A program made the position numbers and the translations under genes. The notes beneath the pieces are model-generated. The model saw nothing but the letters and a program-made list of their open reading frames with translations. It made no database searches and was not told the origin of the DNA. From Azorhizobium oxalatiphilum (lineage in GTDB: Bacteria; Pseudomonadota; Alphaproteobacteria; Rhizobiales; Xanthobacteraceae): a stretch of DNA of 64,000 nt. Shown piece after piece: positions 44,049 to 52,502 of this stretch (position 1 is the first letter of the stretch; each line of letters begins with the position of its first letter). The DNA lies in NCBI RefSeq assembly GCF_014635325.1, contig NZ_BMCT01000011.1, positions 1 to 64,000 on the forward strand. Direction: 5' to 3'.

Positions 44049-44109
44049 ATCTTGGTTCCTTTCATGGAGGGGAGACGCGGCGCGAAAGGGCCTTCCGCGC
44101 CGGATACCT

Positions 44110-45099
44110 TCAGGAGGGGCGAACTGCGGTCGGCGTGGCTGGCGCTGCTGGCAGGATTCGACCTGAAACCAGCAGCCAGAGCGTGCGTGTGACAATCACC
44201 GCGAGGATGGCGGTGACGATGGTCAGCACTGCGGGGGCAAGGGTGGCGACTGGCCCCGTGTCCCCCCGTTGGGTCATGCGGAGCATAGCCGTCGCGAGGG
44301 CGGTCAGGCCGAAGGTGAAGGCCCAGTACGCCGCTGAAAAGGACTGCTCACGGATCCAAGGCAGTAACCGGGCGAGCAACACTGCCTGGAAGAGGCCGTA
44401 GCCGATAAGGCAGTCGGCCATCATGTCAGGTGGCCCGCTGGTGACGCTCAGGTAGGCGGCGGCACCCACGGTTGGGGGGGCAAGCTGGATGCCCAACGTC
44501 GGTCGCAACGCGGGCGCAAGCGCCGGCGAGGTGTAGAGCCGGTGCACCAACACGGATTCGATGGCCAGCCAGGAGAAAAAGCCCGCGCCAAATGCCAGAC
44601 GTCCCCAATCGGCATGCCCAAGAGCAGAGAGGGCCATGGCCGTGACGAACGAGCCCGCGACGGTTGGGAGATAAAGTACCGGTGTTGTCGCAGCGGGATC
44701 GCGATCGCCTTGCCAAAGGATACCTGTCCTCCAGAGGGCAAAGCCAAGTGTGAAGGTGCATCCGACGGCGAAGAAGATGACCGCGGCAGCGTGCGAATAG
44801 GGATGGGCGGCGAGCGCCATGAGCATGGTGGAGACACCCGCCAGACCAATGAAACAGCACTGCACCGGGTGGCGAGCCTCAGCGATTACGTCGGCCTTCG
44901 CCTCGAACCATTTGGCGGCATAGAGCACCACCAACACGAACCAGACCACTGCACCGGCGAGCATGAGAACTTCACCGATCACGGCTGGCAGTCCCCAGAG
45001 CTCATGGGCAGCACGCCAACTGTTTCCCAGTCCCACGAGTCCGAGCACGATGCCGAAGAATGAGGCCGGCACGCGCGGCCATTTGAACTGTCGAGGCAT
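44110..45099 (-). CDS. TehA/SLAC1-type membrane transporter
   Basis: A 329-residue integral membrane protein with about ten hydrophobic segments (FFGIVLGLVGLGNSWRAA at the start, matching the TDT family opening). The family includes TehA, anion channel SLAC1 and dicarboxylate or sulfite transporters. Some members give tellurite resistance. It lies 14 bases after the royal-jelly-type gene at 45114 and 61 bases before the isochorismatase gene. In this operon export or uptake of an organic anion is likely. Confidence 0.85.
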   Translation of the reverse strand: MPRQFKWPRVPASFFGIVLGLVGLGNSWRAAHELWGLPAVIGEVLMLAGAVVWFVLVVLYAAKWFEAKADVIAEARHPVQCCFIGLAGVSTMLMALAAHPYSHAAAVIFFAVGCTFTLGFALWRTGILWQGDRDPAATTPVLYLPTVAGSFVTAMALSALGHADWGRLAFGAGFFSWLAIESVLVHRLYTSPALAPALRPTLGIQLAPPTVGAAAYLSVTSGPPDMMADCLIGYGLFQAVLLARLLPWIREQSFSAAYWAFTFGLTALATAMLRMTQRGDTGPVATLAPAVLTIVTAILAVIVTRTLWLLVSGRILPAAPATPTAVRPS

Positions 45100-45113
45100 A
45101 GCGATCTTCTTTC

Positions 45114-46211
45114 CTAGCGATCACTGCCAAGCGGCAGCGTGTAGAGGCGAATAGGCCAGAGGGTTTTTCCAACGCCGCCCTGGAACATCGGTGCGCGGTC
45201 GATCTGGGGCACGGGAAGCCAGATCCTTCGCTCGGCGTCGATAAAGGGCGCGTCCACCCAATGCAGATCAGGGCTTTGGATGAGCGTTGTGATCGTGCCG
45301 TCGGGGGCGCGCCGACGTAGAGCGTTGGCGGCGAGGTCGGTGAAGTAGAGGTCGCCATTGCGGTCCATGGCTGTGCCGCCGACCGGTGGGAGGTCAGCCC
45401 AAGGCTCGACCTTGGTGGCCAGATCCTTGGATGGGAGCGTGGCATCGTCCAACCAGCGGGTCTCGATCCGAGACCACGGTCCTGGCAGCGGCCCGTAGTA
45501 GAGCCAGCGCCCATCCGGAGAGACCTCCAGGGGATCGCTGTTCACGCGCAGCAGATCACCGTCCGGCCCCCGTACGGGCTGACCGTCAAGGAAAATGTCA
45601 CGGCTGGGTTGAGCGACCACGGAGGGATGGCCGTCCAGCACACGCCGTACCGCGCCGCTGGCCACATCGAGCACGATGAGGCCAGGCCGTCCCGCATCGG
45701 TGAGATAGGCATGGGCTCTGTTGAACCGGATATCGTCGACGTAGCTTCCAGCCAGCGCCACATCGGGGCCCAGAGGAACGATGCGGTCGACCTTGTCCGT
45801 CGTCAGGTCGATACGGATGAGCTTGGCCCCGCCCGGGAGTGGATCTCCTCCGAATTTTGGGGAGCCGGTGTCAACCACCCACAGCCCGCCGATACCATCG
45901 AGGTGAATGGCATTGACGTTCACGAAGGCTGCCCCGTTATCGGAGCCCGGCTGCCAGGCGTTCCAGGCCGCATCAGGATAAGGCTGCGGTTTGCCTTCCG
46001 CATCGATGCGAGCCAGAGATGGTCCACGGGAGCCGCTCCAGCGGGGACCGGCCACGAAGATGCGACCACGATCCGTGGCGACTGCATTCCAGATCATTTC
46101 GCTGCTCTCGGCGGCAACGGATAAGGCTAGCGCCGGCTGCACCTGTGCAGTAGATGCGCCGGTGCTCAGAACCAGAGCGGCCGCTGAGGCGGCTACAACG
46201 ACTTTGTTCAT
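45114..46211 (-). CDS. Secreted major royal jelly/yellow-type protein 1
   Basis: A 365-residue beta-propeller-type protein of the MRJP/yellow family. An N-terminal signal peptide (VVVAASAAALVLSTGAS, then AQ) exports it. Family marks are GGLWVVDTGSPKFG, GGAKLIRIDLTTDKVDRIVPL and WLYYGPLPG. In insects these proteins bind amines or act in pigment formation; bacterial ones are little studied. The start at 46211 was chosen at the signal peptide, with an AGGA-type ribosome site. It is similar to the product of 47420-48622, a duplicate in the same operon. A role in binding or converting small molecules at the cell surface is inference. Confidence 0.8.
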   Translation of the reverse strand: MNKVVVAASAAALVLSTGASTAQVQPALALSVAAESSEMIWNAVATDRGRIFVAGPRWSGSRGPSLARIDAEGKPQPYPDAAWNAWQPGSDNGAAFVNVNAIHLDGIGGLWVVDTGSPKFGGDPLPGGAKLIRIDLTTDKVDRIVPLGPDVALAGSYVDDIRFNRAHAYLTDAGRPGLIVLDVASGAVRRVLDGHPSVVAQPSRDIFLDGQPVRGPDGDLLRVNSDPLEVSPDGRWLYYGPLPGPWSRIETRWLDDATLPSKDLATKVEPWADLPPVGGTAMDRNGDLYFTDLAANALRRRAPDGTITTLIQSPDLHWVDAPFIDAERRIWLPVPQIDRAPMFQGGVGKTLWPIRLYTLPLGSDR

Positions 46212-46279
46212 GGGGAGATCCTTTATCCAAGGAGCGGCGTGGATCGTCGCGTGCGCGAATGCGCTGCTCCCGTCATGGT

Positions 46280-47299
46280 TCAAATGATGTCTACGATGAC
46301 CTTGCCGACGGCCCGGCCGGACTCCAGCCTGCGGTGCGCATCGGCGGCCGTGTCCAGCGTGAACAATTGCGGGTCGATCAGCGGCCGGACCTCGCCCCGG
46401 TCTACCAATGCCGCCAGCTCTCGCAGGATCCGGCCATGCCGTTCACGGCCGATGCCGTGCAGCATCGGGATCAGCATGAAGATCACATGCAGCGATAGGC
46501 CTTTGCTATGCATGGGCGAGAGGTCATGGGTGCTACGGGCCGCGGTAGCGGCGATCCGGCCGTTCAGACTCGCTGCGGCAAGGGACTTGTCGAGGTTGGC
46601 GTTGCCCACCGTATCGATGACTACGTCGAAGCCCAGCCCGGCCGTCAGGCGCTCGACATAGGCCTGAACGCCTTCTTCGGTAAATATGATGGTCTCGTCT
46701 GCGCCGAGGCTGCGCGCGAGATCAGCAGCCTCCGCGTTCGGCACGGTCGTGGCGATCCTTGCTCCCCTGGCCTTTGCGAGCTGGATCGCGATGTGCCCGA
46801 CACCACCGATGCCGCCATGGATCAAGACCTGCTCATTAGCGGCGAGGCCCGTACGTTCTATGGCTTCCCAGGCGGTGATGGAGACCAGCGGCAAGGCAGC
46901 AGTCTCACGCATGGACAGAGATCGGGGCTTGGGTGCCAGCAATCTGGCATCGGCGACAATGTATTCGGCGAGCGTTCCGCCGAGGCCACGAACACCACCT
47001 GCGCATCCATAGACCTCATCGCCGGCCTTGAAGTCCGTCACGCCCGGACCAACAGCCTCAACGCTGCCCGCAATGTCCGCACCGAGAATTGCGGGTAGTA
47101 CGGGGCCGATGGGAAGGCCGGTTCGGATCTTCACATCGATCTGATTGATGGACGTGGCGGCAAGGCGCACGAGGACCGTTCCTGGGCCGGGCTCGGGACG
47201 ATCGATTTTCGCCAGCGTAAAATTCTCGGGGCTACCGGTCGCGGTTAGTAATTGTGCGCGCATCTGGGGGGCTTTGGTGACGCGAGAAGGGGACGACAT
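46280..47299 (-). CDS. Quinone oxidoreductase-like zinc-independent MDR protein
   Basis: A 339-residue medium-chain reductase. The N-terminal GroES-like half reads PGPGTVLVRLAATSINQIDVKIR. The NADPH site is LIHGGIGGVGHIAIQLAKA. The structural-zinc cysteine cluster is absent. It resembles QorA/crotonyl-CoA-like reductases that reduce quinones or enones. It sits between the two royal-jelly-type genes, 68 bases before the one at 45114-46211, and probably acts on the same chemistry. Confidence 0.85.
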   Translation of the reverse strand: MSSPSRVTKAPQMRAQLLTATGSPENFTLAKIDRPEPGPGTVLVRLAATSINQIDVKIRTGLPIGPVLPAILGADIAGSVEAVGPGVTDFKAGDEVYGCAGGVRGLGGTLAEYIVADARLLAPKPRSLSMRETAALPLVSITAWEAIERTGLAANEQVLIHGGIGGVGHIAIQLAKARGARIATTVPNAEAADLARSLGADETIIFTEEGVQAYVERLTAGLGFDVVIDTVGNANLDKSLAAASLNGRIAATAARSTHDLSPMHSKGLSLHVIFMLIPMLHGIGRERHGRILRELAALVDRGEVRPLIDPQLFTLDTAADAHRRLESGRAVGKVIVDII

Positions 47300-47419
47300 G
47301 TTCTTCAGTCCGTGCGTATGTGATTGGGGACCGCCGCGCCGCCTTGGCGAGGGAAATGCCCGGGAGGCACTGCGGATGACACGACAGCGCGGGGGGTAGC
47401 GGTCGTTATGAGTGTCGGT

Positions 47420-48622
47420 TCACTTCAGCAGCACGGGTGCGGCATCCACCTTCACGCGGAATAGCGAATAGGGCTTCTGTCGCTGGTCCTTGCCGAAATG
47501 AAACTGTGCCTGCCGCTGCAACTGATTGGCCGTGAAGTAGAGGTAACCGTCCGGGCCCATCGCCATGGTGTCAGGCCAAAGCATGCGGGGATTGTGGGCG
47601 ATGGTTTTCCACTCGCCGTCCGACTGACGCTGGCGGATACTGTTGTGCTCATAGTCAGATGCATAGATGCGCCCTTTGTCATCCGCCTCCAGGCCATCCG
47701 ACGCGCCTTTTTCGCCGAGATCGACCACTGCTGCAGAGACCTTCGCCTCATCTGCATTGCGATCTCGCAGGACCGCGGTCGGGATAGCGAACAGATGACG
47801 GCTGGAGAGAGGGCAGTAGTAGAGGGTCTCGCCATCGGCGGAGAGCGCGATGCCATCCGATGCGACGTTGAAGGGCACCGGCGGCTTGCCCGTCTCGCGC
47901 ACTGCGAGCCTCTCGCCCTCGACAATGGGAATGAAAGCAGGATCGGGGGAGGTCGACGCGTGGCCCGAAAGCTTACGCCAGCTCTCGCCGCTCTCCAGAT
48001 CCACCATGATCAGCCCCCCAGGGCCGGAAACCGATGAGTCGGTGATATAAGCGATGCCGGCCTTTCCCTTGCTGAGATCGAATCGAACGTCATTCACATA
48101 GGTCGTTCGCAGCACGCTTTCGGAGGGAAGGACGATGGTCTTCACCACCCGGTCCGTGGACAGATCCACGGCAACCAGCTTGGCCCCGCCGGCAATCGGT
48201 GGGGAAAATTTCGGAGCCCCAGTATCGAGAAGCCAGAGGCGATTTTTGGCGTCCACCACTACGCTCTGGACGCTTGAAAGAGTCTGAGCCGGACGTGCGG
48301 GATCGAAGCGGTTGATGGCCTGATCGGGATAGGCCACGACCTTCCCGCCGCGGATCTCACCGACTGTAAAGGGTACGTCGTCCCCCCAGCGCGGGAAGGT
48401 CATGAAAATGCGGCGGTCAGATGAGACAGCTACACCTGTGGGCATAGCCTCTCGGAATTGGAAGACAGGCTCAATAACCCCGATGTCGCGTTCCGCCGGC
48501 AGCTTGGCCAGCGCCTGTGCTGTATCGATGTTGTTCGCCTGAGCAACAGCAGCAATCGACCCGATGGCTAAACTGGGCGTTAGAAACAACGCAAGTGCGA
48601 ATGTGAGTCGAGAATTAGCCAT
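47420..48622 (-). CDS. Secreted major royal jelly/yellow-type protein 2
   Basis: A 400-residue paralogue of the protein at 45114. It has a signal peptide (LTFALALFLTPSLAIGSIAAVAQA) and family marks LWLLDTGAPKF and GGAKLVAVDLSTDRVVKTIVL. The ribosome site AGGAG precedes the ATG at 48622, so I use that start and not the longer frame to 48850. It is probably exported to the periplasm. With the quinone reductase, the second paralogue, the TehA transporter and the hydrolase it forms one operon. Confidence 0.85.
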   Translation of the reverse strand: MANSRLTFALALFLTPSLAIGSIAAVAQANNIDTAQALAKLPAERDIGVIEPVFQFREAMPTGVAVSSDRRIFMTFPRWGDDVPFTVGEIRGGKVVAYPDQAINRFDPARPAQTLSSVQSVVVDAKNRLWLLDTGAPKFSPPIAGGAKLVAVDLSTDRVVKTIVLPSESVLRTTYVNDVRFDLSKGKAGIAYITDSSVSGPGGLIMVDLESGESWRKLSGHASTSPDPAFIPIVEGERLAVRETGKPPVPFNVASDGIALSADGETLYYCPLSSRHLFAIPTAVLRDRNADEAKVSAAVVDLGEKGASDGLEADDKGRIYASDYEHNSIRQRQSDGEWKTIAHNPRMLWPDTMAMGPDGYLYFTANQLQRQAQFHFGKDQRQKPYSLFRVKVDAAPVLLK

Positions 48623-48740
48623 GATAAGCTCCTGATCAGTTTTTGGAATTGAGAGACCGATTGTCAGTACGTCGGCGCTTGAGATTGGGCGGCCTGAGCG
48701 CCGGGAGAAAGCGCGGTCGCTGGAGCCGTCGCAAGGCGGC

Positions 48741-48911
48741 TCAAGCCCGGAAGCAGAGTACGGGTGCGCACAGATTTTGTGTGCGATCGCCAATATTTGC
48801 CTCGCCCGGTAGGAGTGGTTGGCGAAACACGGATTCACCCGACAGCCCAATGCCCACGGCCATAAAGCCGATAGTGCCGAGAACCATGATTAGCTTGGGA
48901 ATGGCGTGCAT
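48741..48911 (-). CDS. Putative small single-helix membrane protein
   Basis: A 56-residue frame beginning MHAIPKLIMVLGTIGFMAVG, one clear membrane helix, ending with two cysteines. It is upstream of the second royal-jelly gene with 118 bases between them. It has no familiar family and only a weak ribosome site. Its best support is a CATAC-N4-GTATG dyad about 100 bases upstream in the same spacing as seen before 49398. It may be a small membrane peptide or just the leader region of the operon. Confidence 0.35.
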   Translation of the reverse strand: MHAIPKLIMVLGTIGFMAVGIGLSGESVFRQPLLPGEANIGDRTQNLCAPVLCFRA

Positions 48912-49007
48912 CGGGGTGTTCCGCTTTTGACGGATGGATGCTGCGCTATTGCTTGCTTGCGGTGAATTATGCCTGTTGGGCACGCGGCGATAGGCTTGTA
49001 TATCCAG

Positions 49008-49027
49008 CCCCATACATCCGTATGCCC
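49008..49027 (-). promoter_or_regulatory. FixJ-network dyad, copy 2 (CATAC-N4-GTATG)
   Basis: CATAC-ATCC-GTATG at 49011-49024, flanked by CC on both sides. A minus-strand -10-like CATAAT is centred at about 48968, 49 bases from the dyad centre. That is the same spacing as in copy 3 within one base. It is the likely activator site for the operon reading left (48911 or 48622 down to 43326). Confidence 0.6.
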
Positions 49028-49282
49028 ATTCGCGGCGCGATGCTGCAAAATGGCATTCAAATACCTAGATTCAGGCCTTCTTTGTGGAGCCGCCTATCCA
49101 TGCGCGTTAGGGGTACAACTCCCCGCAAGCACCTGATGCGTTGGGCGAACGATCGCTTCGTTGTCATTCGGATTCGAGCGCAGAGACTGGGGCATCGCCC
49201 GGCGCATTGGAGGGGGCTCTGTTCTATGTCGCGTCGTGGAGCCTCGGGAGACTTGTAGAAGCATGCCTCCCGCGCCAATGCA

Positions 49283-49342
49283 CATACGTTGGTATTGGAT
49301 GGATAGCTACAAACTTCGAGGGCATCACGTTTACTGTATAAT
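49283..49342 (+). promoter_or_regulatory. FixJ-network dyad, copy 3, with -10 box
   Basis: CATAC-GTTG-GTATT at 49283-49296 is one mismatch from the consensus. A perfect TATAAT (49337-49342) lies 50 bases after its centre. The -35 region is poor (CTTCGA), so the promoter would need an activator bound near -60. It serves the small secreted-protein genes at 49398 and 49676. Confidence 0.6.
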
Positions 49343-49397
49343 TTATCAGAACAGGCGCCGGATCTACATTTTGACGGTCAACAACGGAGTGCCTGAC

Positions 49398-49643
49398 ATG
49401 AACAAGCTTCACACTGTTTTCGCCGTCCTTTCCATCACCACGACGCTGGCGGCCGGAAGCGTACTCGCCGGCCCCGACGTCGGTCCCGAGAATGCCGAGC
49501 AGTACGCCGTTTCCCGCCAGGAGACGCTGCGGCCGCTGGGTAATCACACCAACAGGCTGAATATGCCCATCGTCCGGCCGATGATCTCTGGCCCGTCCTA
49601 CGATGCGCATTCGGGCCCCTCCTTCGACCCCAGTGTCAACTGA
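49398..49643 (+). CDS. Small secreted protein A (81 residues)
   Basis: Eighty-one residues with a signal peptide (LHTVFAVLSITTTLAAGSVLAG). The mature part (about 57 residues, ending GPSYDAHSGPSFDPSVN) is rich in Pro, Gly, Asn and Ser and has no cysteine. I do not recognise it. It pairs with an 81-residue secreted protein encoded 32 bases later, and a dyad-type promoter precedes it. It is opposite to the royal-jelly operon, so it may be part of the same envelope-linked system. Confidence 0.7.
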   Translation: MNKLHTVFAVLSITTTLAAGSVLAGPDVGPENAEQYAVSRQETLRPLGNHTNRLNMPIVRPMISGPSYDAHSGPSFDPSVN

Positions 49644-49675
49644 TCGCTCAATCATCATAGAATAGGAGAAGTATC

Positions 49676-49921
49676 ATGTATCGTGCAGTTCTTATCGGTG
49701 TCGTGGCCACCTTGACGGTCGCAGCCTTCGCCCCCTCCGCCAGCGCAGACGAATATGTGACGCGCGAGAACCAGGTGCAGCGGGAGGTTTCCGCAGAGGG
49801 TCATCTTCTCGGGGCCCGTGGCTTCGAAATGCGAATGGAAGACAATGGCGGGCATTCGCTCTTTTCGCCGGGGCCGGTGCAGCGGCCGTATTACCCGCGT
49901 GGTCCCAAGGGCCTGTTCTAG
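49676..49921 (+). CDS. Small secreted protein B (81 residues)
   Basis: Eighty-one residues with a signal peptide (YRAVLIGVVATLTVAAFAP, then SASADEY). The mature peptide is polar, with ENQVQREVSAEGH and a Pro/Arg/Tyr-rich end (PYYPRGPKGLF). Ribosome site AGGAG. Both small genes are the same length and likely one transcript. It has no recognised family. It could be a periplasmic ligand carrier, a signal or a stress protein. The stop is followed by about 190 bases to the MFS gene. Confidence 0.75.
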   Translation: MYRAVLIGVVATLTVAAFAPSASADEYVTRENQVQREVSAEGHLLGARGFEMRMEDNGGHSLFSPGPVQRPYYPRGPKGLF

Positions 49922-50108
49922 GTGGCAAGTGAAAGGAGGGGGCTGACGAAGGCGTCCGTCCCCTCCTTGCGCCCTGAGCTCGATGGCGGTTGCTGTCTGG
50001 AATCGCCGGTTAATTGACATTTCGGTCGCATGGCACCGGCGGCATAACACGTGCAACCGGCGGCGGTCTGCCGCGTAGACCCTTCCTCATAGCCTGTGGA
50101 GCCATTCC

Positions 50109-51299
50109 ATGTCCGCAAGAGCGCCTCTCTACTGGATGGCCCTCGGCGCGTTTGCCGTTGGCACTGAGAGCTTTATGATTGCCGCGATCCTACCTGAGAT
50201 CGCCCTGGATCTGTCTGTGAGTACACAGGTCGCCGGACAGTTGGTCTCGGTGTTTGCATTGACCTATGCGGCCTCCTCGCCGTTGCTCACCGTGCTCACC
50301 GGGGCGGTCAATCGGCGGATGCTACTTATCGGCTCGATGACCTTCTTCGTCCTGGCCAACGTGGTGGCTGCAGTTGCCGAGAGTTATGCTGGCCTCGTTG
50401 TCGCGCGGGTGTTTCTGGCGATGGCAGCGGGGCTCTATGTTCCGAATGCGACCGCGGTCGCGGGCAGCCTTGTTCCCCCGAACCAGCGCGGGTGGGCATT
50501 GTCAGTGGTCACCAGCGGCTTGAGTCTCGCCATTGTCTTTGGGGTGCCGCTGGGCGCACTGGTCGGGCAGGGGTTTGGTTGGCGCATGACGTTCGTCGCG
50601 GTGGCTGGCCTCGCGATCCTCGCGGTCGTCGGACTGGTCGCAGGTTTGCCGAAGGCGGTGGGAGCTGGAATTCCCGTGGTGAGCCTCCAGCAGAGGCTCG
50701 ATGTGCTGCGGTTCCCGGCCGTCTGGCGGCCGCTTGCCGTGACTACCCTTTGGGCCACGGGACCTTTCATGCTCTACCCTTATCTCGCCTCTTATGTCCC
50801 TGTGGTTTCGGGCTTGGAAGGGGCTTGGGTCGGCGCGGTCCTCTTCGCATGGGGAGGGGCGGCGTTTCTGGGGTTGGCCATCGGCGGACGTGCGACGGAC
50901 AAACTCGGGGCCGGACGTGTGGTGAACATGACACTGCCCATGCTGGCATTCGGGCTTTTCGGATTGTCTTTCACCGCAAATCTCATGCCGATGTCGTTTG
51001 CGCTGGTTCCGATGCTGATCGGCATCGCTATCTGGGGCTTCGCCGCCTGGGCCTTCTATCCGGCGCAGCAGGCTCGTCTGATTGCCATAGCGGGTGTGCA
51101 GAATGCACCTGTTATTCTATCGCTCAATGCCTCCTTTCACTATTTCGGCTTTTCGCTTGGGGCGGCGTTGGGAGCGGTGGTCCTCGGCATGGATGGTGTG
51201 CGCAATCTGGGTTTTGCCGGCGCCGCCTTCGTGATTGCGGCCTGCATTCTCAACCTTCGGCCTTCTCGGGTGCCGACGGCCTGTGCCAACGCAGCTTGA
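50109..51299 (+). CDS. MFS transporter, DHA1 type
   Basis: A 396-residue drug:H+ antiporter-type protein with about 12 helices. It has FAVGTESFMIAAILPEIA (family opening), a helix-5 motif (SLAIVFGVPLGALVGQGFGWRMTF) and the loop sequence GRATDKLGAGR. It probably exports a sugar, purine or drug-like compound (AraJ/PbuE-like). Ribosome site GGAG. A strong terminator follows 32 bases after the stop, so it is transcribed alone. Confidence 0.85.
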   Translation: MSARAPLYWMALGAFAVGTESFMIAAILPEIALDLSVSTQVAGQLVSVFALTYAASSPLLTVLTGAVNRRMLLIGSMTFFVLANVVAAVAESYAGLVVARVFLAMAAGLYVPNATAVAGSLVPPNQRGWALSVVTSGLSLAIVFGVPLGALVGQGFGWRMTFVAVAGLAILAVVGLVAGLPKAVGAGIPVVSLQQRLDVLRFPAVWRPLAVTTLWATGPFMLYPYLASYVPVVSGLEGAWVGAVLFAWGGAAFLGLAIGGRATDKLGAGRVVNMTLPMLAFGLFGLSFTANLMPMSFALVPMLIGIAIWGFAAWAFYPAQQARLIAIAGVQNAPVILSLNASFHYFGFSLGAALGAVVLGMDGVRNLGFAGAAFVIAACILNLRPSRVPTACANAA

Positions 51300-51331
51300 G
51301 GCCAGCTCCCTACACCAGCAGGATCCGGGCG

Positions 51332-51366
51332 AACGGGCCGCAGCGTTGCTGCGGCCCGTTTCTTGT
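51332..51366 (+). terminator. Rho-independent terminator
   Basis: A 12-bp perfect stem (AACGGGCCGCAG / CTGCGGCCCGTT) with a five-base loop and a TCTTGTTT tail follows the MFS gene. Confidence 0.9.
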
Positions 51367-51514
51367 TTGCGCTGGTAGCGGGCGGGGAAGGGGCTTGACG
51401 TTGCGTGATAACATCGTGACGCGTTCGAGCCCATGGGACCGGGGCTTCTCGACCGACGAGAGTCCTCAGACCAGTTCTGTCGACAAGGCCTCCTTGAGAC
51501 CTCCGTTCGAGGTC

Positions 51515-51544
51515 AAAAAAATGCCGCTGGCGGTGGCCAGCGGC
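51515..51544 (-). terminator. Rho-independent terminator
   Basis: On the minus strand, a stem GCCGCTGG / CCAGCGGC with a six-base loop followed by a T run closes the SDR gene ending at 51589. Confidence 0.85.
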
Positions 51545-51588
51545 GCTCTTTCAATGGGTATAGTTTTCCCTTGGCGGATACCCTGCTT

Positions 51589-52401
51589 TCAGGCAGCCGC
51601 CGTGGCCGATTTCAGATAGCGGGGGCCCGGCTTGGTGTGATTGAAATGGCCGGACATTTCCCGGCGCGCAGCTTCATAGCGCGTCCATTCATCGCCATCC
51701 TGCAGGGGCGGAATGGTCACCGTTTCTCCGGCGTCCAGACCAGCCAATGCCGCATCCACCAGATCCTCGGCGCGCATCACGATTTCCTTTGGCAGGTTCT
51801 CGTGGCCGCCGACACCGGCGATCTGCCAAAAGTCCGTCGCCGTGGCGCCAGGCAGAACTGCCTGAATGCGCAGTCCCTTGTCAGCGAGCTCGTGATTGAG
51901 CGATTGCGTCAGGGCAAGCACATAGGCTTTGGATGCGCCATAGACGCCATTGAGGATCTCCGGACCGATAGCGACGATCGACGCAATGTTGATGATCGTG
52001 CCGACGCCCCGCTTCACAAAGGCGGGGGCGACCGCGTAGGTGAGCCGGGTCAGTGCGGTGACATTCACCGCGATCATCTCCTCCATCTTGTCCACGTCGG
52101 ACTGGAGAAGCGGAGCAGCACCGCCGAAGCCGGCATTGTTCAGAAGAAGAGAAATCGAGGTGTCATCCCGCAGTCGGGCTTCCACGCCACGCAGGTCCAT
52201 CGCGTTGTTCAGATCGGCCTGAAGTGCTTCGACCGATCGCCCCGTCGTTTCCGCGATCCGCGCAGCGACGGACTGGAGCCGCTCCGCATTGCGGGCGACA
52301 AGGATAAGATCATAGCCGCGCCGGGCAAGCCGGTCCGCGTAGATGGCGCCGATGCCCGAGGAGGCGCCGGTTACGAGGGCTGTGCCCCGGGATGTGGTCA
52401 T
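51589..52401 (-). CDS. Short-chain dehydrogenase/reductase
   Basis: A 270-residue classical SDR of the DltE-like group: TGASSGIG, NNAG, Ser near the active site in NIASI, YGASK (Y-x3-K) and PGATATDFW. Its substrate cannot be predicted. Divergent from the GlxA-type regulator at 52503, with about 100 bases between them, which probably controls it. A terminator follows. Confidence 0.85.
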   Translation of the reverse strand: MTTSRGTALVTGASSGIGAIYADRLARRGYDLILVARNAERLQSVAARIAETTGRSVEALQADLNNAMDLRGVEARLRDDTSISLLLNNAGFGGAAPLLQSDVDKMEEMIAVNVTALTRLTYAVAPAFVKRGVGTIINIASIVAIGPEILNGVYGASKAYVLALTQSLNHELADKGLRIQAVLPGATATDFWQIAGVGGHENLPKEIVMRAEDLVDAALAGLDAGETVTIPPLQDGDEWTRYEAARREMSGHFNHTKPGPRYLKSATAAA

Positions 52402-52502
52402 GGTCAGTCTCCATGCGCCGTTGATGACGCACAGCGGTTGTAACCTTGTCGATCCACGTCTCGAATGTCATATGAACGGCGATTTAAGACGCGAGGCGCC
52501 GC

